NCBI RefSeq assembly: GCF_001440405.1
Contig: NZ_LLXX01000198.1
Coordinates: 1 to 35,813, forward strand
From: Bradyrhizobium valentinum
GTDB taxonomy: Bacteria > Pseudomonadota > Alphaproteobacteria > Rhizobiales > Xanthobacteraceae
DNA: 35,813 nt
Direction of reading: 5' to 3'
In this document: piece by piece, positions 16,425-24,510 of the stretch
Layout of the letters: every line of letters starts with the position of its first letter
Numbering within the stretch: position 1 is the first letter of the stretch
Notes under the pieces: generated by a model
Database searches by the model: none
The model's input: only the letters and a program-made list of their open reading frames with translations
What the model was told of the DNA's origin: nothing
Made by a program: the position numbers and the translations under genes

Positions 16425-17450
16425 TCACGGTCTGGCACTTCGAACATTGGTTGCGGCATCGTCGCGCCGAGCGACGATCTCGACCGATCCTCGGAGGAAG
16501 CGATTGAATTCGGCAATCCGCACGGCCGGCAGGTGCCACGGACCGCCGCGCTGCGAAGTCCAGAAATTCATGAAGTCGCGACCAAGCATGTTGAAGCGCG
16601 CGACAGCAACGCTTTCGGGATCTCCGAGCATGGCGGCGTATTGATCAGCTTCGTTCTCCCAGTCGTGCATCATGATGGCCAGCGTCGGACCATCAATGGG
16701 CGGCAATGCACGGAACCCGGCGGCTTCGATCCATGCCAGACCGCCCGCGGTCACCATGCAGCAGCATGATAGGCCATCGAAGCCGCCGCCTGTTATGCCT
16801 CTCGTGATCCACCAATCGTTCTGCCAATCTTCATAGCCGAACAGCATGCCCTCGAGCCGTTCGAAGCATTCATTCCAGCCGCCGGATTTGCCTGAGGCGT
16901 CCCAGATCAGTTTGCTCGCCCGGATTCGCCATTCTTCGCCCTTCGGCGTGTAGTAGACGATCCGTTGTCCAAGGTAAGTCTGACCATGGGACGTCTGAAC
17001 CGGCTGATCGAACGGTTCATTGACTTCCTCGCGGTGAAGCACGCCCTTGGTCACCCAAAGCTCAAACCGGTCCTCGCCCTCGAATGCCATCGGCGGATAC
17101 AGACCCGACATGCGCGCCAGTTTCTTTCGGCCCTCCAGCAGCAGCGGCAGTTCGTACCCTGTGTGGGTCAGGTATGGCGTCCGATCGGATGACCGCCATC
17201 GGAACAGGCTGATCTCCAGATCTTTGGAATCCAATTGCGCTGCATCGAAGCTCACATTGAATGTCGCTACGATGGCTGCGAGCTCTTCATCATCCAGAAA
17301 GTAAGTTTTTTCCAGCTCAGGGTCGTCGTCGGCCACTCCAGCCAGAATTGCGCGGAGCGCTTCCGGATCGTCGACAGGAAGCATCGCCTGCAGAACGGGA
17401 CACCATTGCTCAAGGTCGAATGCTTCTATCAGGAAGTGGGACTGCGGCAT
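16425..17450 (-). CDS. Protein of unknown function, 341 aa
   Basis: A soluble, tryptophan- and acidic-rich protein without signal peptide or membrane segment. The start at 17450 (MPQSHFLIEAFDLEQWCP) was chosen because AGGGA precedes it; the frame opens 20 codons earlier. Notable stretches are LSCCCMVTAGGLAWIEAAGF with three consecutive cysteines, LFGYEDWQNDWWITRG and MMHDWENEADQYAAMLGDP. I do not recognise the family. Its composition looks less GC-rich than its neighbours by eye, and it stands alone between a TPR gene that converges with it and a divergent prpE, so it may have been acquired. Not computed. Confidence 0.7.
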   Translation of the reverse strand: MPQSHFLIEAFDLEQWCPVLQAMLPVDDPEALRAILAGVADDDPELEKTYFLDDEELAAIVATFNVSFDAAQLDSKDLEISLFRWRSSDRTPYLTHTGYELPLLLEGRKKLARMSGLYPPMAFEGEDRFELWVTKGVLHREEVNEPFDQPVQTSHGQTYLGQRIVYYTPKGEEWRIRASKLIWDASGKSGGWNECFERLEGMLFGYEDWQNDWWITRGITGGGFDGLSCCCMVTAGGLAWIEAAGFRALPPIDGPTLAIMMHDWENEADQYAAMLGDPESVAVARFNMLGRDFMNFWTSQRGGPWHLPAVRIAEFNRFLRGSVEIVARRDDAATNVRSARP

Positions 17451-17708
17451 GGGATTCCCTGTGAACTGTCCGTCGATGAAGCCGGTTGTACCACCTAAGG
17501 GTGCTGGCACTTGTCAGCTTCGTGAAAGGCTACAAAAACGCTTTCATCATCGTTAAATTTCGGCAACCGGACCCGTGTTGACCGGACGCGATAAGGCTCC
17601 CCCTGGGCAGAAAATCCCTTCTTTTTTCTTGATCCAGATTAAGGTGGGCGTATCCCGGAACGGGAAGAAGAGCCGGTGGCCGGTCACAAATGCACGGGAA
17701 GCGACGCC

Positions 17709-19619
17709 ATGAACATCCAGGACAACAGCCGCTATCACGAGGTCCATGCCCGTTCGCTGGCCGATCCCGAAGGGTTCTGGGCCGAGGCCGCGCGCGAGAT
17801 CGACTGGATCGAGCCGGCTAAAAAGATCTTCGACCCCTCGATGGACGCGTATGGCCGCTGGTTCGCCGGCGCCGTGGTCAACACCTGCTACAACGCGCTC
17901 GATCGCCATGTCGCGGGCGGCCGTGCGGACCAGGTGGCGTTGATCCACGATTCGCCGCTGACCAACTCCATCTCGAAATTTACTTATGCCGAGATGCTGA
18001 AGGAGGTGCAGACGCTCGCCGCAGTGATGGCCGATTTCGGCGTCGCCAAGGGCGACCGCGTCATCCTCTATATGCCGCTGGTGCCGGAAGCCGTGTTTGC
18101 GATGCTGGCCTGCGCGCGGATCGGCGCGGTGCATTCGGTGGTGTTCGGCGGTTTTGCGGCGAAAGAGCTCGCAACCCGGATCGAGGACGCCAAGCCGAAA
18201 CTGATCTTTTCGGCGAGCTGCGGCATCGAGCCCGGCCGTATCGTGCAATACAAGCCGCTGCTCGACGAGGCGATCAAGCTTTCAAGCGTGAAGCCGCAAG
18301 CTTGCGTGATCTTGCAGCGACCGCAGCACGCTTGCGAACTCATGGCCGGTCGCGATCACGACTGGGCAACGCTCCGCAGCGCGGCGCTCGAAGCCGGCAA
18401 GGCCGCGCCCTGCACGCCGGTGCTTGCGACCGATCCGCTCTATATTCTCTACACGTCCGGCACCACGGGTATTCCGAAGGGCGTCGTGCGCGACAATGGC
18501 GGGCATCTGGTCGCGCTGAAATGGTCGATGTTCAACCTCTACGGCGTCAAGCCCGGCGAGGTCTGGTGGTGCGGCTCCGACATCGGCTGGGTGGTCGGCC
18601 ACAGCTACATCGTCTACGGCCCGCTGATTCATGGCGCCACCTCGATCATGTATGAGGGCAAGCCGATCGGCACGCCGGACGCCGGCGCGTTCTGGCGCGT
18701 CATCTCCGAGCACAAGGCAGTTGCGCTGTTCACCGCGCCGACCGCCTTCCGCGCCATCCGCAAGGAGGATCCCGATGGCGCATTCATCCGCAAATACGAT
18801 TTGTCGAATTTCCGCACGCTGTTCCTGGCCGGCGAGCGCGCCGATCCGCCGACGGTGGAATGGGCGGAAGCGCAGCTGAAGGTGCCCGTGATCGATCATT
18901 GGTGGCAGACCGAAACCGGCTGGTGCATCGCCGGCAATCCGGTGGGGCTGGGCATGCTGCCGGTCAAGCACGGCTCGCCGACGGTACCGATGCCGGGCTA
19001 TCAGGTCGACGTGGTCGATGAGGCATCCAAGCAGGTGCCCGCGGGCACCATGGGCTCGATCGTGATCAAGCTGCCGATGCCGCCCGGCTGCCTGCCGACG
19101 CTATGGCAGCAGGAAGCGCGCTTCAAGGAAGCCTACCTCACCGAATTTCCCGGTTACTACAAGACCTCGGACGCCGGCTACAAGGATGAGGACGGCTATG
19201 TCTGGGTGATGGGCCGCACCGACGACATCATCAACGTCGCCGGTCATCGGCTCTCCACCGGCGGCATGGAGGAAATTCTGGCCTCCCATCCTGATGTCGC
19301 CGAATGCGCGGTGCTCGGCATCAAGGACGCGATCAAGGGCGAGGTGCCCTGCGGCTTCCTGGTGCTGAAGGCTGGCGTGACACGCGCGCCGGCCGAGATC
19401 GAAAAGGAAATCGTGGCGCTGGTGCGCGACAAGCTCGGCCCCGTCGCGGCCTTCAAGCTCGCGATCACGGTCGGGCGATTGCCGAAAACGCGCTCGGGAA
19501 AGATCCTGCGCGGCACCATCAAGAAGATCGCCGACGGCGAGAGCTGGACCATGCCGGCCACCATCGAGGACCCCAAGGTGTTAGAGGAAATCGGCGACGC
19601 GCTGAAGGGCAGGGTGTAG
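17709..19619 (+). CDS. prpE: Propionyl-CoA synthetase
   Basis: A 636-residue AMP-forming acyl-CoA synthetase (E. coli PrpE is 628). It turns propionate, CoA and ATP into propionyl-CoA in the cytoplasm. The N-terminus YHEVHARSLADPEGFW and DWIEPAKKIFDPS is PrpE/Acs type. The adenylate motif YILYTSGTTGIPKG is at about 245-258, WWQTETGW at about 398, and the C-terminal catalytic lysine in KTRSGKILRG at about 599. The PrpE-like stretch HWWQTETGWCIAGNPVG helps separate it from acetyl-CoA synthetase. The start at 17709 follows GGAAG; the frame opens 11 codons earlier. It is a single-gene unit; no prpBCD genes are adjacent. Confidence 0.92.
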   Translation: MNIQDNSRYHEVHARSLADPEGFWAEAAREIDWIEPAKKIFDPSMDAYGRWFAGAVVNTCYNALDRHVAGGRADQVALIHDSPLTNSISKFTYAEMLKEVQTLAAVMADFGVAKGDRVILYMPLVPEAVFAMLACARIGAVHSVVFGGFAAKELATRIEDAKPKLIFSASCGIEPGRIVQYKPLLDEAIKLSSVKPQACVILQRPQHACELMAGRDHDWATLRSAALEAGKAAPCTPVLATDPLYILYTSGTTGIPKGVVRDNGGHLVALKWSMFNLYGVKPGEVWWCGSDIGWVVGHSYIVYGPLIHGATSIMYEGKPIGTPDAGAFWRVISEHKAVALFTAPTAFRAIRKEDPDGAFIRKYDLSNFRTLFLAGERADPPTVEWAEAQLKVPVIDHWWQTETGWCIAGNPVGLGMLPVKHGSPTVPMPGYQVDVVDEASKQVPAGTMGSIVIKLPMPPGCLPTLWQQEARFKEAYLTEFPGYYKTSDAGYKDEDGYVWVMGRTDDIINVAGHRLSTGGMEEILASHPDVAECAVLGIKDAIKGEVPCGFLVLKAGVTRAPAEIEKEIVALVRDKLGPVAAFKLAITVGRLPKTRSGKILRGTIKKIADGESWTMPATIEDPKVLEEIGDALKGRV

Positions 19620-19630
19620 GCGACTCACTG

Positions 19631-19712
19631 TCGTTCCGGGGCGATGCGAAGCATCGAACCCGGAATCTCGAGATTCCGGGTCTGGTGCTTGCGCACCATC
19701 CCGGAATGACGG
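19631..19712. repeat. Intergenic palindromic repeat, ttccggggcgatgcgaagca type
   Basis: Starts tcgttccggggcgatgcg and ends catcccggaatgacgg, with an internal perfect hairpin cccggaatctcgagattccggg. Together with the next repeat it fills the 207-base gap after prpE and could end its transcript. Confidence 0.6.
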
Positions 19713-19718
19713 TTCCTC

Positions 19719-19803
19719 GTCATGCCCGGGCTTGACCCGGGCATCCATCGTCTTAAGAAGCGCCATCTTTTCGATGGATTGCCGGCTCAAGTCCGGCAAT
19801 GAC
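19719..19803. repeat. Intergenic palindromic repeat, gtcatgcccgggcttgaccc type
   Basis: Contains the hairpin tgcccgggcttgacccgggca, then catccatcgtcttaagaagc, then gatggattgccggctcaagt with ccggcaatgac at the end. The outer ends gtcatgc / gcaatgac are roughly inverted. It directly precedes the lipoprotein gene. Confidence 0.6.
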
Positions 19804-19826
19804 AAGATAGGAAAACAGGAGCCTTC

Positions 19827-20096
19827 ATGCAGTCTGGACCCGCTAGGCACTTCATCGCCCTCCTGCTCGCAGCCCCGCTTCTCACCGGCTGCCTCGAGCG
19901 CGGCCAGCCGACCATGGCCGACACCAGCGCGGACGACGACGCTTTTTGCCGCTCCAACAACGTTGCGGCAGGCTCGAATGATTATGTCAATTGCCGCAAG
20001 AACCGCGACGTGCAGCGCGGCAATGCCAACGCCCGCACCGATCGCGCCCAGCGCAATCTCGCCGAGCACATGCTGAACAATCCGACCAGGCCATAA
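19827..20096 (+). CDS. Small lipoprotein, unknown function
   Basis: An 89-residue protein with a lipoprotein signal peptide: MQSGPARHFIALLLAAPLLT followed by the lipobox LLTGC (Cys at residue 21), so the mature part of about 68 residues is lipid-anchored. The mature part has two further cysteines (AFCRSNN, VNCRKNR) that could form a disulfide, and an Asn/Arg-rich C-terminus. The ATG at 19827 follows AGGAG. It ends 13 bases before the DUF6494-like gene and is probably co-transcribed with it. No family name recognised. Confidence 0.82.
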   Translation: MQSGPARHFIALLLAAPLLTGCLERGQPTMADTSADDDAFCRSNNVAAGSNDYVNCRKNRDVQRGNANARTDRAQRNLAEHMLNNPTRP

Positions 20097-20109
20097 TCAG
20101 GAGGCCCTC

Positions 20110-20316
20110 ATGAACGAAGATGTCTTCAACGCCAGCCTGCGCAAATTCCTCAAGAAGGTCGGCATCACCTCGCAGCGCGAGATCGAAAAAGCCGTGCGCG
20201 ACGCCATCGAAGCCGGCAAGCTCAAGGGCCATGAGAAGCTGTCGGCGAAGATGGTGCTGACCATCGGCGGCGTCAGCCTCTCGCATGAGATCGACGACGA
20301 GATCGAATTGGGCTGA
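20110..20316 (+). CDS. DUF6494-like small protein
   Basis: A 68-residue soluble protein beginning MNEDVFNASLRKFLKKVG and continuing ITSQREIEKAVRDAIEAG, then KLKGHEKLSAKMVLTIGG and ending DDEIELG. I recall this pattern (MNED-x-FN-x-S-x-RKFLK-x-VG) as the DUF6494 family, present across Proteobacteria with no known function. The ATG at 20110 follows AGGAGG. It lies 13 bases after the lipoprotein gene, so an operon is likely. Confidence 0.8.
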   Translation: MNEDVFNASLRKFLKKVGITSQREIEKAVRDAIEAGKLKGHEKLSAKMVLTIGGVSLSHEIDDEIELG

Positions 20317-20326
20317 GGAGGTCTCT

Positions 20327-20462
20327 TCCCCCTCTCCCCTTGTGGGAGAGGGTGGCGCCGAACGAAGTTCGGCGACGGGTGAGGGGTTCTCTCCGCGGAT
20401 GGAAACCCCTCATCCGGCACGGACTTCGTCCGCGCCACCTTCTCCCACAAGGGGAGAAGGAA
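20327..20462. repeat. Intergenic repeat with inverted ends, second copy
   Basis: Ends tctccccttgtgggag and ctcccacaaggggaga are exact inverted partners. The core holds ggggttctctccgcgga as in the copy at 6424-6544, and also cgaacgaagttcg and cggacttcgtccg hairpins. It fills most of the 20317-20616 gap; only a short unsupported ORF lies in the remainder. It follows the DUF6494-like gene and may end that transcript. Confidence 0.78.
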
Positions 20463-20616
20463 GAAGCGAACGCCTTGCGAATGATTCAAGGATTTGAAGC
20501 TGAAGGGCTCGTCCACCGGCTCAAGCGAATGGAGTTCTTGAAGAAGGCATGAGGAGTATCGGCTCACCCGGTCATCCTTCGTAAACCCATCTTCGAATCG
20601 ATGCTATAACAGCGGC

Positions 20617-20877
20617 ATGGAACAACTTGCAATCAAGCTGCTGGGGTTTGCCGCCGCAACGTGCACGACGCTCGCTTATGCACCGCAGTTCGTGAAAGTC
20701 TGGAGAACACGCTCCACCGAAGACATTTCGCTTGGAATGTTCCTCGTCATGGTGCTCGGCATCCTGCTCTGGCTGTTGTACGGCCTGCTTTCCGGTGATG
20801 CGCCGCTGATCGTTGCGAATGCGGTTACGATCGTTCTGGCCGGCGGAATCCTCTGGATGAAGCTGAAGTACGGTTGA
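20617..20877 (+). CDS. SemiSWEET sugar transporter
   Basis: An 86-residue inner-membrane protein with three helices, one PQ-loop/MtN3 triple-helix bundle; two copies form the transporter. Helix one carries YAPQFVKVWRTRSTEDISLG, the PQ motif followed by the family's RT-x-S-x-x-IS turn; helix two is GMFLVMVLGILLWLLYGLL; helix three is ANAVTIVLAGGILWMKL with the conserved Asn. Length and sequence style match the first described bacterial member, SemiSWEET1 of Bradyrhizobium japonicum, which carries sucrose by facilitated diffusion. A single gene with no adjacent sugar catabolism genes. Confidence 0.93.
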   Translation: MEQLAIKLLGFAAATCTTLAYAPQFVKVWRTRSTEDISLGMFLVMVLGILLWLLYGLLSGDAPLIVANAVTIVLAGGILWMKLKYG

Positions 20878-20915
20878 AGCGGCTGTCAGCCGGTCCGCAG
20901 CCCTCGTCGCTCAAC

Positions 20916-20945
20916 AAAAAACGCGGCAGGTTGCCCCGCCGCGTT
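20916..20945 (-). terminator. Rho-independent terminator of trcR
   Basis: Stem aacgcggc / gccgcgtt with a ten-base loop, followed on the minus strand by a run of T. It lies 25 bases after the stop of the DUF1013 gene and also separates it from the converging SemiSWEET gene. Confidence 0.85.
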
Positions 20946-20969
20946 CGGCATCAGCCGTAGCCGATAACC

Positions 20970-21668
20970 TTACTCCTCGTCGTCGTCCTGCTTCTTGCCG
21001 CCGATCGTCTTCAGCTTGGCGAACACGGCATCGACATTGAGGTCGTCTTCTTTCCTCTCGCTCGGCTCGAATTCCGGCTCCTTCTTGGTGGTCTCGGAGG
21101 CGGGCAGCAGGGTGGCGCCACCGTAGGCGGCGGGGACCGGTTTTTCCTTGGCGGCGCGCTGCACTTCGAAATCGAGCTCGATCTGCGAGCAGAGGCCGAG
21201 CGTCACCGGGTCCATCGGGGTCAGCGTCGAGGCGTTCCAGTGGGTGCGGTCGCGGACTGACGCGATCGTCGTCTTGGTGGTGCCGACCAGGCGCATGATC
21301 TGCGCGTCCTTCAGCTCGGGGTGGTTGCGGACCAGCCAGAGGATCGCGCTCGGCCGCTCGTGGCGGCGCGACACCGGGGTGTAGCGCGGGCCCTTCTTCT
21401 TGGCGGCCGGCGGCAGCACAACCTTGCTCTCGCCGAGCTTGAGGCGGTAGTTCGGGTCCTTTTCACCCTTTTCGATCTCGTCGCGGGTCAATTGCCCGGT
21501 CGAAATCGGGTCCATGCCCTTGATGCCCTGGGCGGCGTCGCCGTCGGCTATGGCGCGGACCTCAAGGGGGTGCATCTTGGTGAAATCGGCCACCTGGTCG
21601 AAGGTCAGAGCGGTATTGTCAACCAGCCACACGGCCGTCGCCTTGGGCATCAGCGGTGCATTGCTCAT
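20970..21668 (-). CDS. trcR: DUF1013 cell-cycle regulator TrcR
   Basis: A 232-residue cytoplasmic protein of the DUF1013 family, named TrcR (cell cycle transcriptional regulator) in alphaproteobacterial annotation. It opens MSNAPLMPKATAVWLVDNTA, then TFDQVADFTKMHPLEVRAIA, which looks like a helix-turn-helix. A second such segment is RPSAILWLVRNHPELKDAQ with IMRLVGTTKTTIASVRDR. The C-terminus is highly charged and ends in acidic residues. The start at 21668 follows AAGGAGA with seven bases spacing; the frame opens nine codons earlier. It diverges from ispH. The regulatory targets in this organism are unknown. Confidence 0.9.
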   Translation of the reverse strand: MSNAPLMPKATAVWLVDNTALTFDQVADFTKMHPLEVRAIADGDAAQGIKGMDPISTGQLTRDEIEKGEKDPNYRLKLGESKVVLPPAAKKKGPRYTPVSRRHERPSAILWLVRNHPELKDAQIMRLVGTTKTTIASVRDRTHWNASTLTPMDPVTLGLCSQIELDFEVQRAAKEKPVPAAYGGATLLPASETTKKEPEFEPSERKEDDLNVDAVFAKLKTIGGKKQDDDEE

Positions 21669-21887
21669 GGCAAATCTCCTTTGTGCCTCGCCCACCTCTT
21701 TCGGAGGCGAAGCCTATGGTCATCGGTGATGACGGGAATTAAGGCGCTATATACGCCTTCCATCCCCTTTGGCGCAATGGTCTGCTAAAGTGCCTTGACA
21801 GAGGCCGAAAGCAGTCCCAAGTCCTTATCCGAATTGGCCGTTCCCTGCCCGCCGGCGAGGGGTGATTCGGTCCCGGAATAGCCCCTA

Positions 21888-22856
21888 ATGTCAGCCAAAC
21901 CAGACCTTAGAATCGTGCTTTGTTCCCCCCGTGGCTTCTGCGCGGGGGTGGTGCGGGCCATCGATACCGTCGAGCGGGCGCTCGCCATCTATGGCGCGCC
22001 CGTCTATGTCCGCCACGAGATCGTGCACAACCGCTACGTCGTCGACAGCCTGAAGACCAAGGGCGCGATTTTCGTCGAGGAACTGGCCGAAATCCCCGAC
22101 AATACCAACGCGCCGGTGGTGTTTTCCGCCCACGGGGTTCCGAAGTCGGTTCCGGCCGATGCCCGCGCCCGCAATTTCTTTTCGCTGGACGCCACCTGCC
22201 CGCTGGTCACGAAGGTGCACCGCGAGGCCGCGATCCACTTCAAACGCGGCCGTGAAATCCTGCTGATCGGGCATTCGCATCACCCCGAGGTAGTCGGCAC
22301 GCTCGGGCAGTTGCCGACGGGCGCGGTGACGCTGATCGAGACCGCTGAGGACGCCAAGACCTTCGCACCGAAGGATCCGAACAACCTCGCTTTCGTGACG
22401 CAGACGACGCTGTCGATTGACGACACGGCGGAGATCGTTGCGCTGCTCAAGGAGCGTTTTCCGAACATCAACGGGCCGCACAAGGAAGACATCTGCTACG
22501 CCACCACCAACCGCCAGCTCGCGGTCAAGAAGGTGGCGCCGGTGGTCGATGCGCTGATCGTGGTCGGCGCGCCGAACTCGTCGAACTCGCAGCGCCTGCG
22601 CGAAGTCGCCGAGCGCGAGGGCTGCCCGGTCTCGGTGCTGGCGCAGCGCGCCTCGGATCTCGACTGGTCGCGCTTCGAGGGCATCAAGAGCCTCGGCATC
22701 ACGGCGGGCGCGTCCGCGCCGGAAGTGATCGTCGAGGAAATCATGGGCGCCTTCGCCGAGCGGTTCGAATTACATGTGGAGACGGTGTCGGCCGCGGAGG
22801 AGAACGAGTTCTTCCCGCTGCCGCGTTCGCTGCGGCCTGAAGCTGCCGCCGAGTAG
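21888..22856 (+). CDS. ispH: 4-Hydroxy-3-methylbut-2-enyl diphosphate reductase
   Basis: A 322-residue IspH/LytB, the last enzyme of the non-mevalonate isoprenoid pathway, reducing HMBPP to IPP and DMAPP with an iron-sulfur cluster. The three cluster cysteines are C18 (PRGFCAG), C104 (DATCPLV) and C203 (EDICYATTNRQ). The catalytic Glu is E134 in GHSHHPEVVGT, and the substrate-binding HEIVHN and SSNSQRL motifs are present. It is the first gene of a tight run with thrB (five bases apart) and rnhA. This order, ispH-thrB-rnhA, is common in alphaproteobacteria. Confidence 0.97.
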   Translation: MSAKPDLRIVLCSPRGFCAGVVRAIDTVERALAIYGAPVYVRHEIVHNRYVVDSLKTKGAIFVEELAEIPDNTNAPVVFSAHGVPKSVPADARARNFFSLDATCPLVTKVHREAAIHFKRGREILLIGHSHHPEVVGTLGQLPTGAVTLIETAEDAKTFAPKDPNNLAFVTQTTLSIDDTAEIVALLKERFPNINGPHKEDICYATTNRQLAVKKVAPVVDALIVVGAPNSSNSQRLREVAEREGCPVSVLAQRASDLDWSRFEGIKSLGITAGASAPEVIVEEIMGAFAERFELHVETVSAAEENEFFPLPRSLRPEAAAE

Positions 22857-22861
22857 TCGCG

Positions 22862-23842
22862 ATGGCGGTTTACACCGACGTCGCCGCCGAAGACCTCGCG
22901 GAGTTCCTGAAGGGCTACGAAATCGGCGAGTTGCTCTCCTACAAGGGCATCGCCGAGGGCGTCGAGAATTCCAATTTTCTGCTGCATACCAGCAAGGGCG
23001 CCTTCATCCTCACGCTCTATGAAAAGCGCGTGGCAGTGGACGACCTGCCGTACTTCCTGTCGCTGATGGCGCATCTGGCCGAGCGCGGCGTGCGTTGTCC
23101 GCAGCCCGCCAGAAACCGCAAGGGCGAGGTCTACAGCGAACTGGCCGGGCGTCCCGCGGCGATCATCAATTTCCTCGAGGGCATGTGGCCGCGGCGGCCC
23201 AATGCCGCGCATTGCGCCGGCGTTGGCGAGGCGCTGGCGAAGATGCATGTGGCCGGCCGCGACTTTCCGATGTTCCGCAAGAACCCGCTGTCGGTCGAAG
23301 GCTGGCGGCCGCTGTTCGATGTCGCCGCACCGCGCGCCGACAGCGTCGCACCTGGCCTGCAGGACTTCATCGCGCGCGAGCTCGATCATCTCGAGGCGTG
23401 CTGGCCGAAAGATCTTCCGCTCGGCGTCATCCATGCCGACCTGTTTCCCGACAACGTCTTCTTCCTCGGCGACAAGCTGTCCGGCCTGATCGACTTCCCG
23501 TTTTCCTGCAACGACATCCTGGTCTACGACGTCGCGATCTGCCTGAACGCGTGGTGCTTCGAGCCGGATCATTCCTTCAACGTCACCAAGGCGCGCGCAT
23601 TGCTCAATTCTTACGGCCGCGAGCGGCAATTGTCTGAAGCCGAGCAGGAGGCGCTGCCGCTGCTGGCGCGCGGCTCGGCGCTGCGCTTTTTGCTGACGCG
23701 GCTGGTCGATTTTCTCAACGTGCCGCCGGGCGCGCTGGTGAAGCCGAAGGACCCGCTCGAATACGTCCGCAAGCTGCGCTTCCACCAGAGTGTTTCCAGC
23801 GTGCGCGATTACGGCCTGACCCAGCCCGGATTTGCCGCTTGA
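22862..23842 (+). CDS. thrB: Homoserine kinase, APH-fold type
   Basis: A 326-residue homoserine kinase of the aminoglycoside-phosphotransferase fold (ThrB type II), making O-phosphohomoserine for threonine. The N-terminus MAVYTDVAAEDLAEFLKGYE and the nucleotide-binding region EGVENSNFLLHTSKGAFILTLYE fit the family. The catalytic loop is VIHADLFPDNVFF and the metal-binding Asp lies in GLIDFPFSCND. Its start is five bases after the ispH stop, and its stop overlaps the TTG start of rnhA, so translational coupling along the run is likely. Confidence 0.95.
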   Translation: MAVYTDVAAEDLAEFLKGYEIGELLSYKGIAEGVENSNFLLHTSKGAFILTLYEKRVAVDDLPYFLSLMAHLAERGVRCPQPARNRKGEVYSELAGRPAAIINFLEGMWPRRPNAAHCAGVGEALAKMHVAGRDFPMFRKNPLSVEGWRPLFDVAAPRADSVAPGLQDFIARELDHLEACWPKDLPLGVIHADLFPDNVFFLGDKLSGLIDFPFSCNDILVYDVAICLNAWCFEPDHSFNVTKARALLNSYGRERQLSEAEQEALPLLARGSALRFLLTRLVDFLNVPPGALVKPKDPLEYVRKLRFHQSVSSVRDYGLTQPGFAA

Positions 23843-24303
23843 GCGAATTGCCTCACGTGACGGTTTTCACCGACGGCGCCTGCTCGGGCAATCCCGGGCC
23901 CGGCGGCTGGGGCGCCATCCTGAAATTCGGCGACAAGGAAAAGGAATTGAAGGGCGGCGAGACGCACACCACCAACAACCGCATGGAGCTGATGGCGGCG
24001 ATCTCGGCGCTCGAAGCGCTGAAGAAGCCGTGCGTGGTCGATCTCACCACCGATAGCCAGTATGTGCGCCAGGGCATCACCGGCTGGATCCACGGCTGGA
24101 AGCGGAACGGCTGGCGCACCTCGGACAAGAAGCCGGTCAAGAACGTCGATCTCTGGCAGCGCCTCGACGCCGCGCTGAAGCCGCACCAGGTGCGCTGGCA
24201 CTGGATCAGGGGCCACGCCGGCCACGCCGAAAACGAACGCGCCGATCAGCTCGCGCGCGACGGCATCGCAATGGCGCGATTACAGGAGAGGGTGGGGAAG
24301 TAG
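23839..24303 (+). CDS. rnhA: Ribonuclease HI
   Basis: A 154-residue RNase HI that cuts RNA in RNA-DNA hybrids. The active-site acids are D12 (FTDGACSGNPGPGG), E50 (NNRMELMAA), D72 (TDSQYV) and D136, with H126 in GHAGHAENERAD. The basic protrusion (GWIHGWKRNGWRTSDKKPVK) is present, as in E. coli RNase HI. The start is TTG at 23839, overlapping the thrB stop by four bases; no ATG precedes the catalytic FTDG, so a non-ATG start is forced. A second TTG at 23848 is a less likely alternative. Confidence 0.95.
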   Translation: MSELPHVTVFTDGACSGNPGPGGWGAILKFGDKEKELKGGETHTTNNRMELMAAISALEALKKPCVVDLTTDSQYVRQGITGWIHGWKRNGWRTSDKKPVKNVDLWQRLDAALKPHQVRWHWIRGHAGHAENERADQLARDGIAMARLQERVGK

Positions 24304-24348
24304 GATTGCGCTCTACCCATCCTACCCGGTGCCGCAATGGCCAATGGT

Positions 24349-24450
24349 GTCGTCACCCGCGAAGGCGGGTGACCCAGTAACCCAGAGACATCAGTGATAG
24401 AAACGAGAAGCCGCGGCGTACTGGATCGCCCGGTCAAGCCGGGCGACGAC
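24349..24450. repeat. Intergenic palindromic repeat, gtcgtcacccgcgaaggcgg type
   Basis: Starts gtcgtcacccgcgaaggcgg with hairpin cacccgcgaaggcgggtg, then cccagtaacccagagac, and ends tactggatcgcccggtcaag with ccgggcgacgac. The outer ends gtcgtc / gacgac and ccagta / tactgg are inverted, so the element folds end to end. It follows rnhA. Confidence 0.7.
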
Positions 24451-24478
24451 AGCTTTTGTGTGGGCGAACGTCAATGAT

Positions 24479-24506
24479 CGTCATTGCGAGCTCCTCGCAA
24501 TGACGG
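24479..24506. repeat. Minimal gtcattgcgag / ctcgcaatgac hairpin
   Basis: A perfect hairpin, gtcattgcgag with ctcgcaatgac and a short loop. It has the same ends as the 150-bp element at 5188-5338 but without the interior. It sits five bases before the stop end of the peroxiredoxin gene on the minus strand and could act as its terminator. Confidence 0.65.
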
Positions 24507-24510
24507 CCTC

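Noticed and set aside
20482..20552. Short plus-strand ORF (MIQGFEAEGLVHRLKRME)
   Set aside because: Only about 23 codons beyond the repeat, without a ribosome-binding site; possibly a gene remnant but not supportable.
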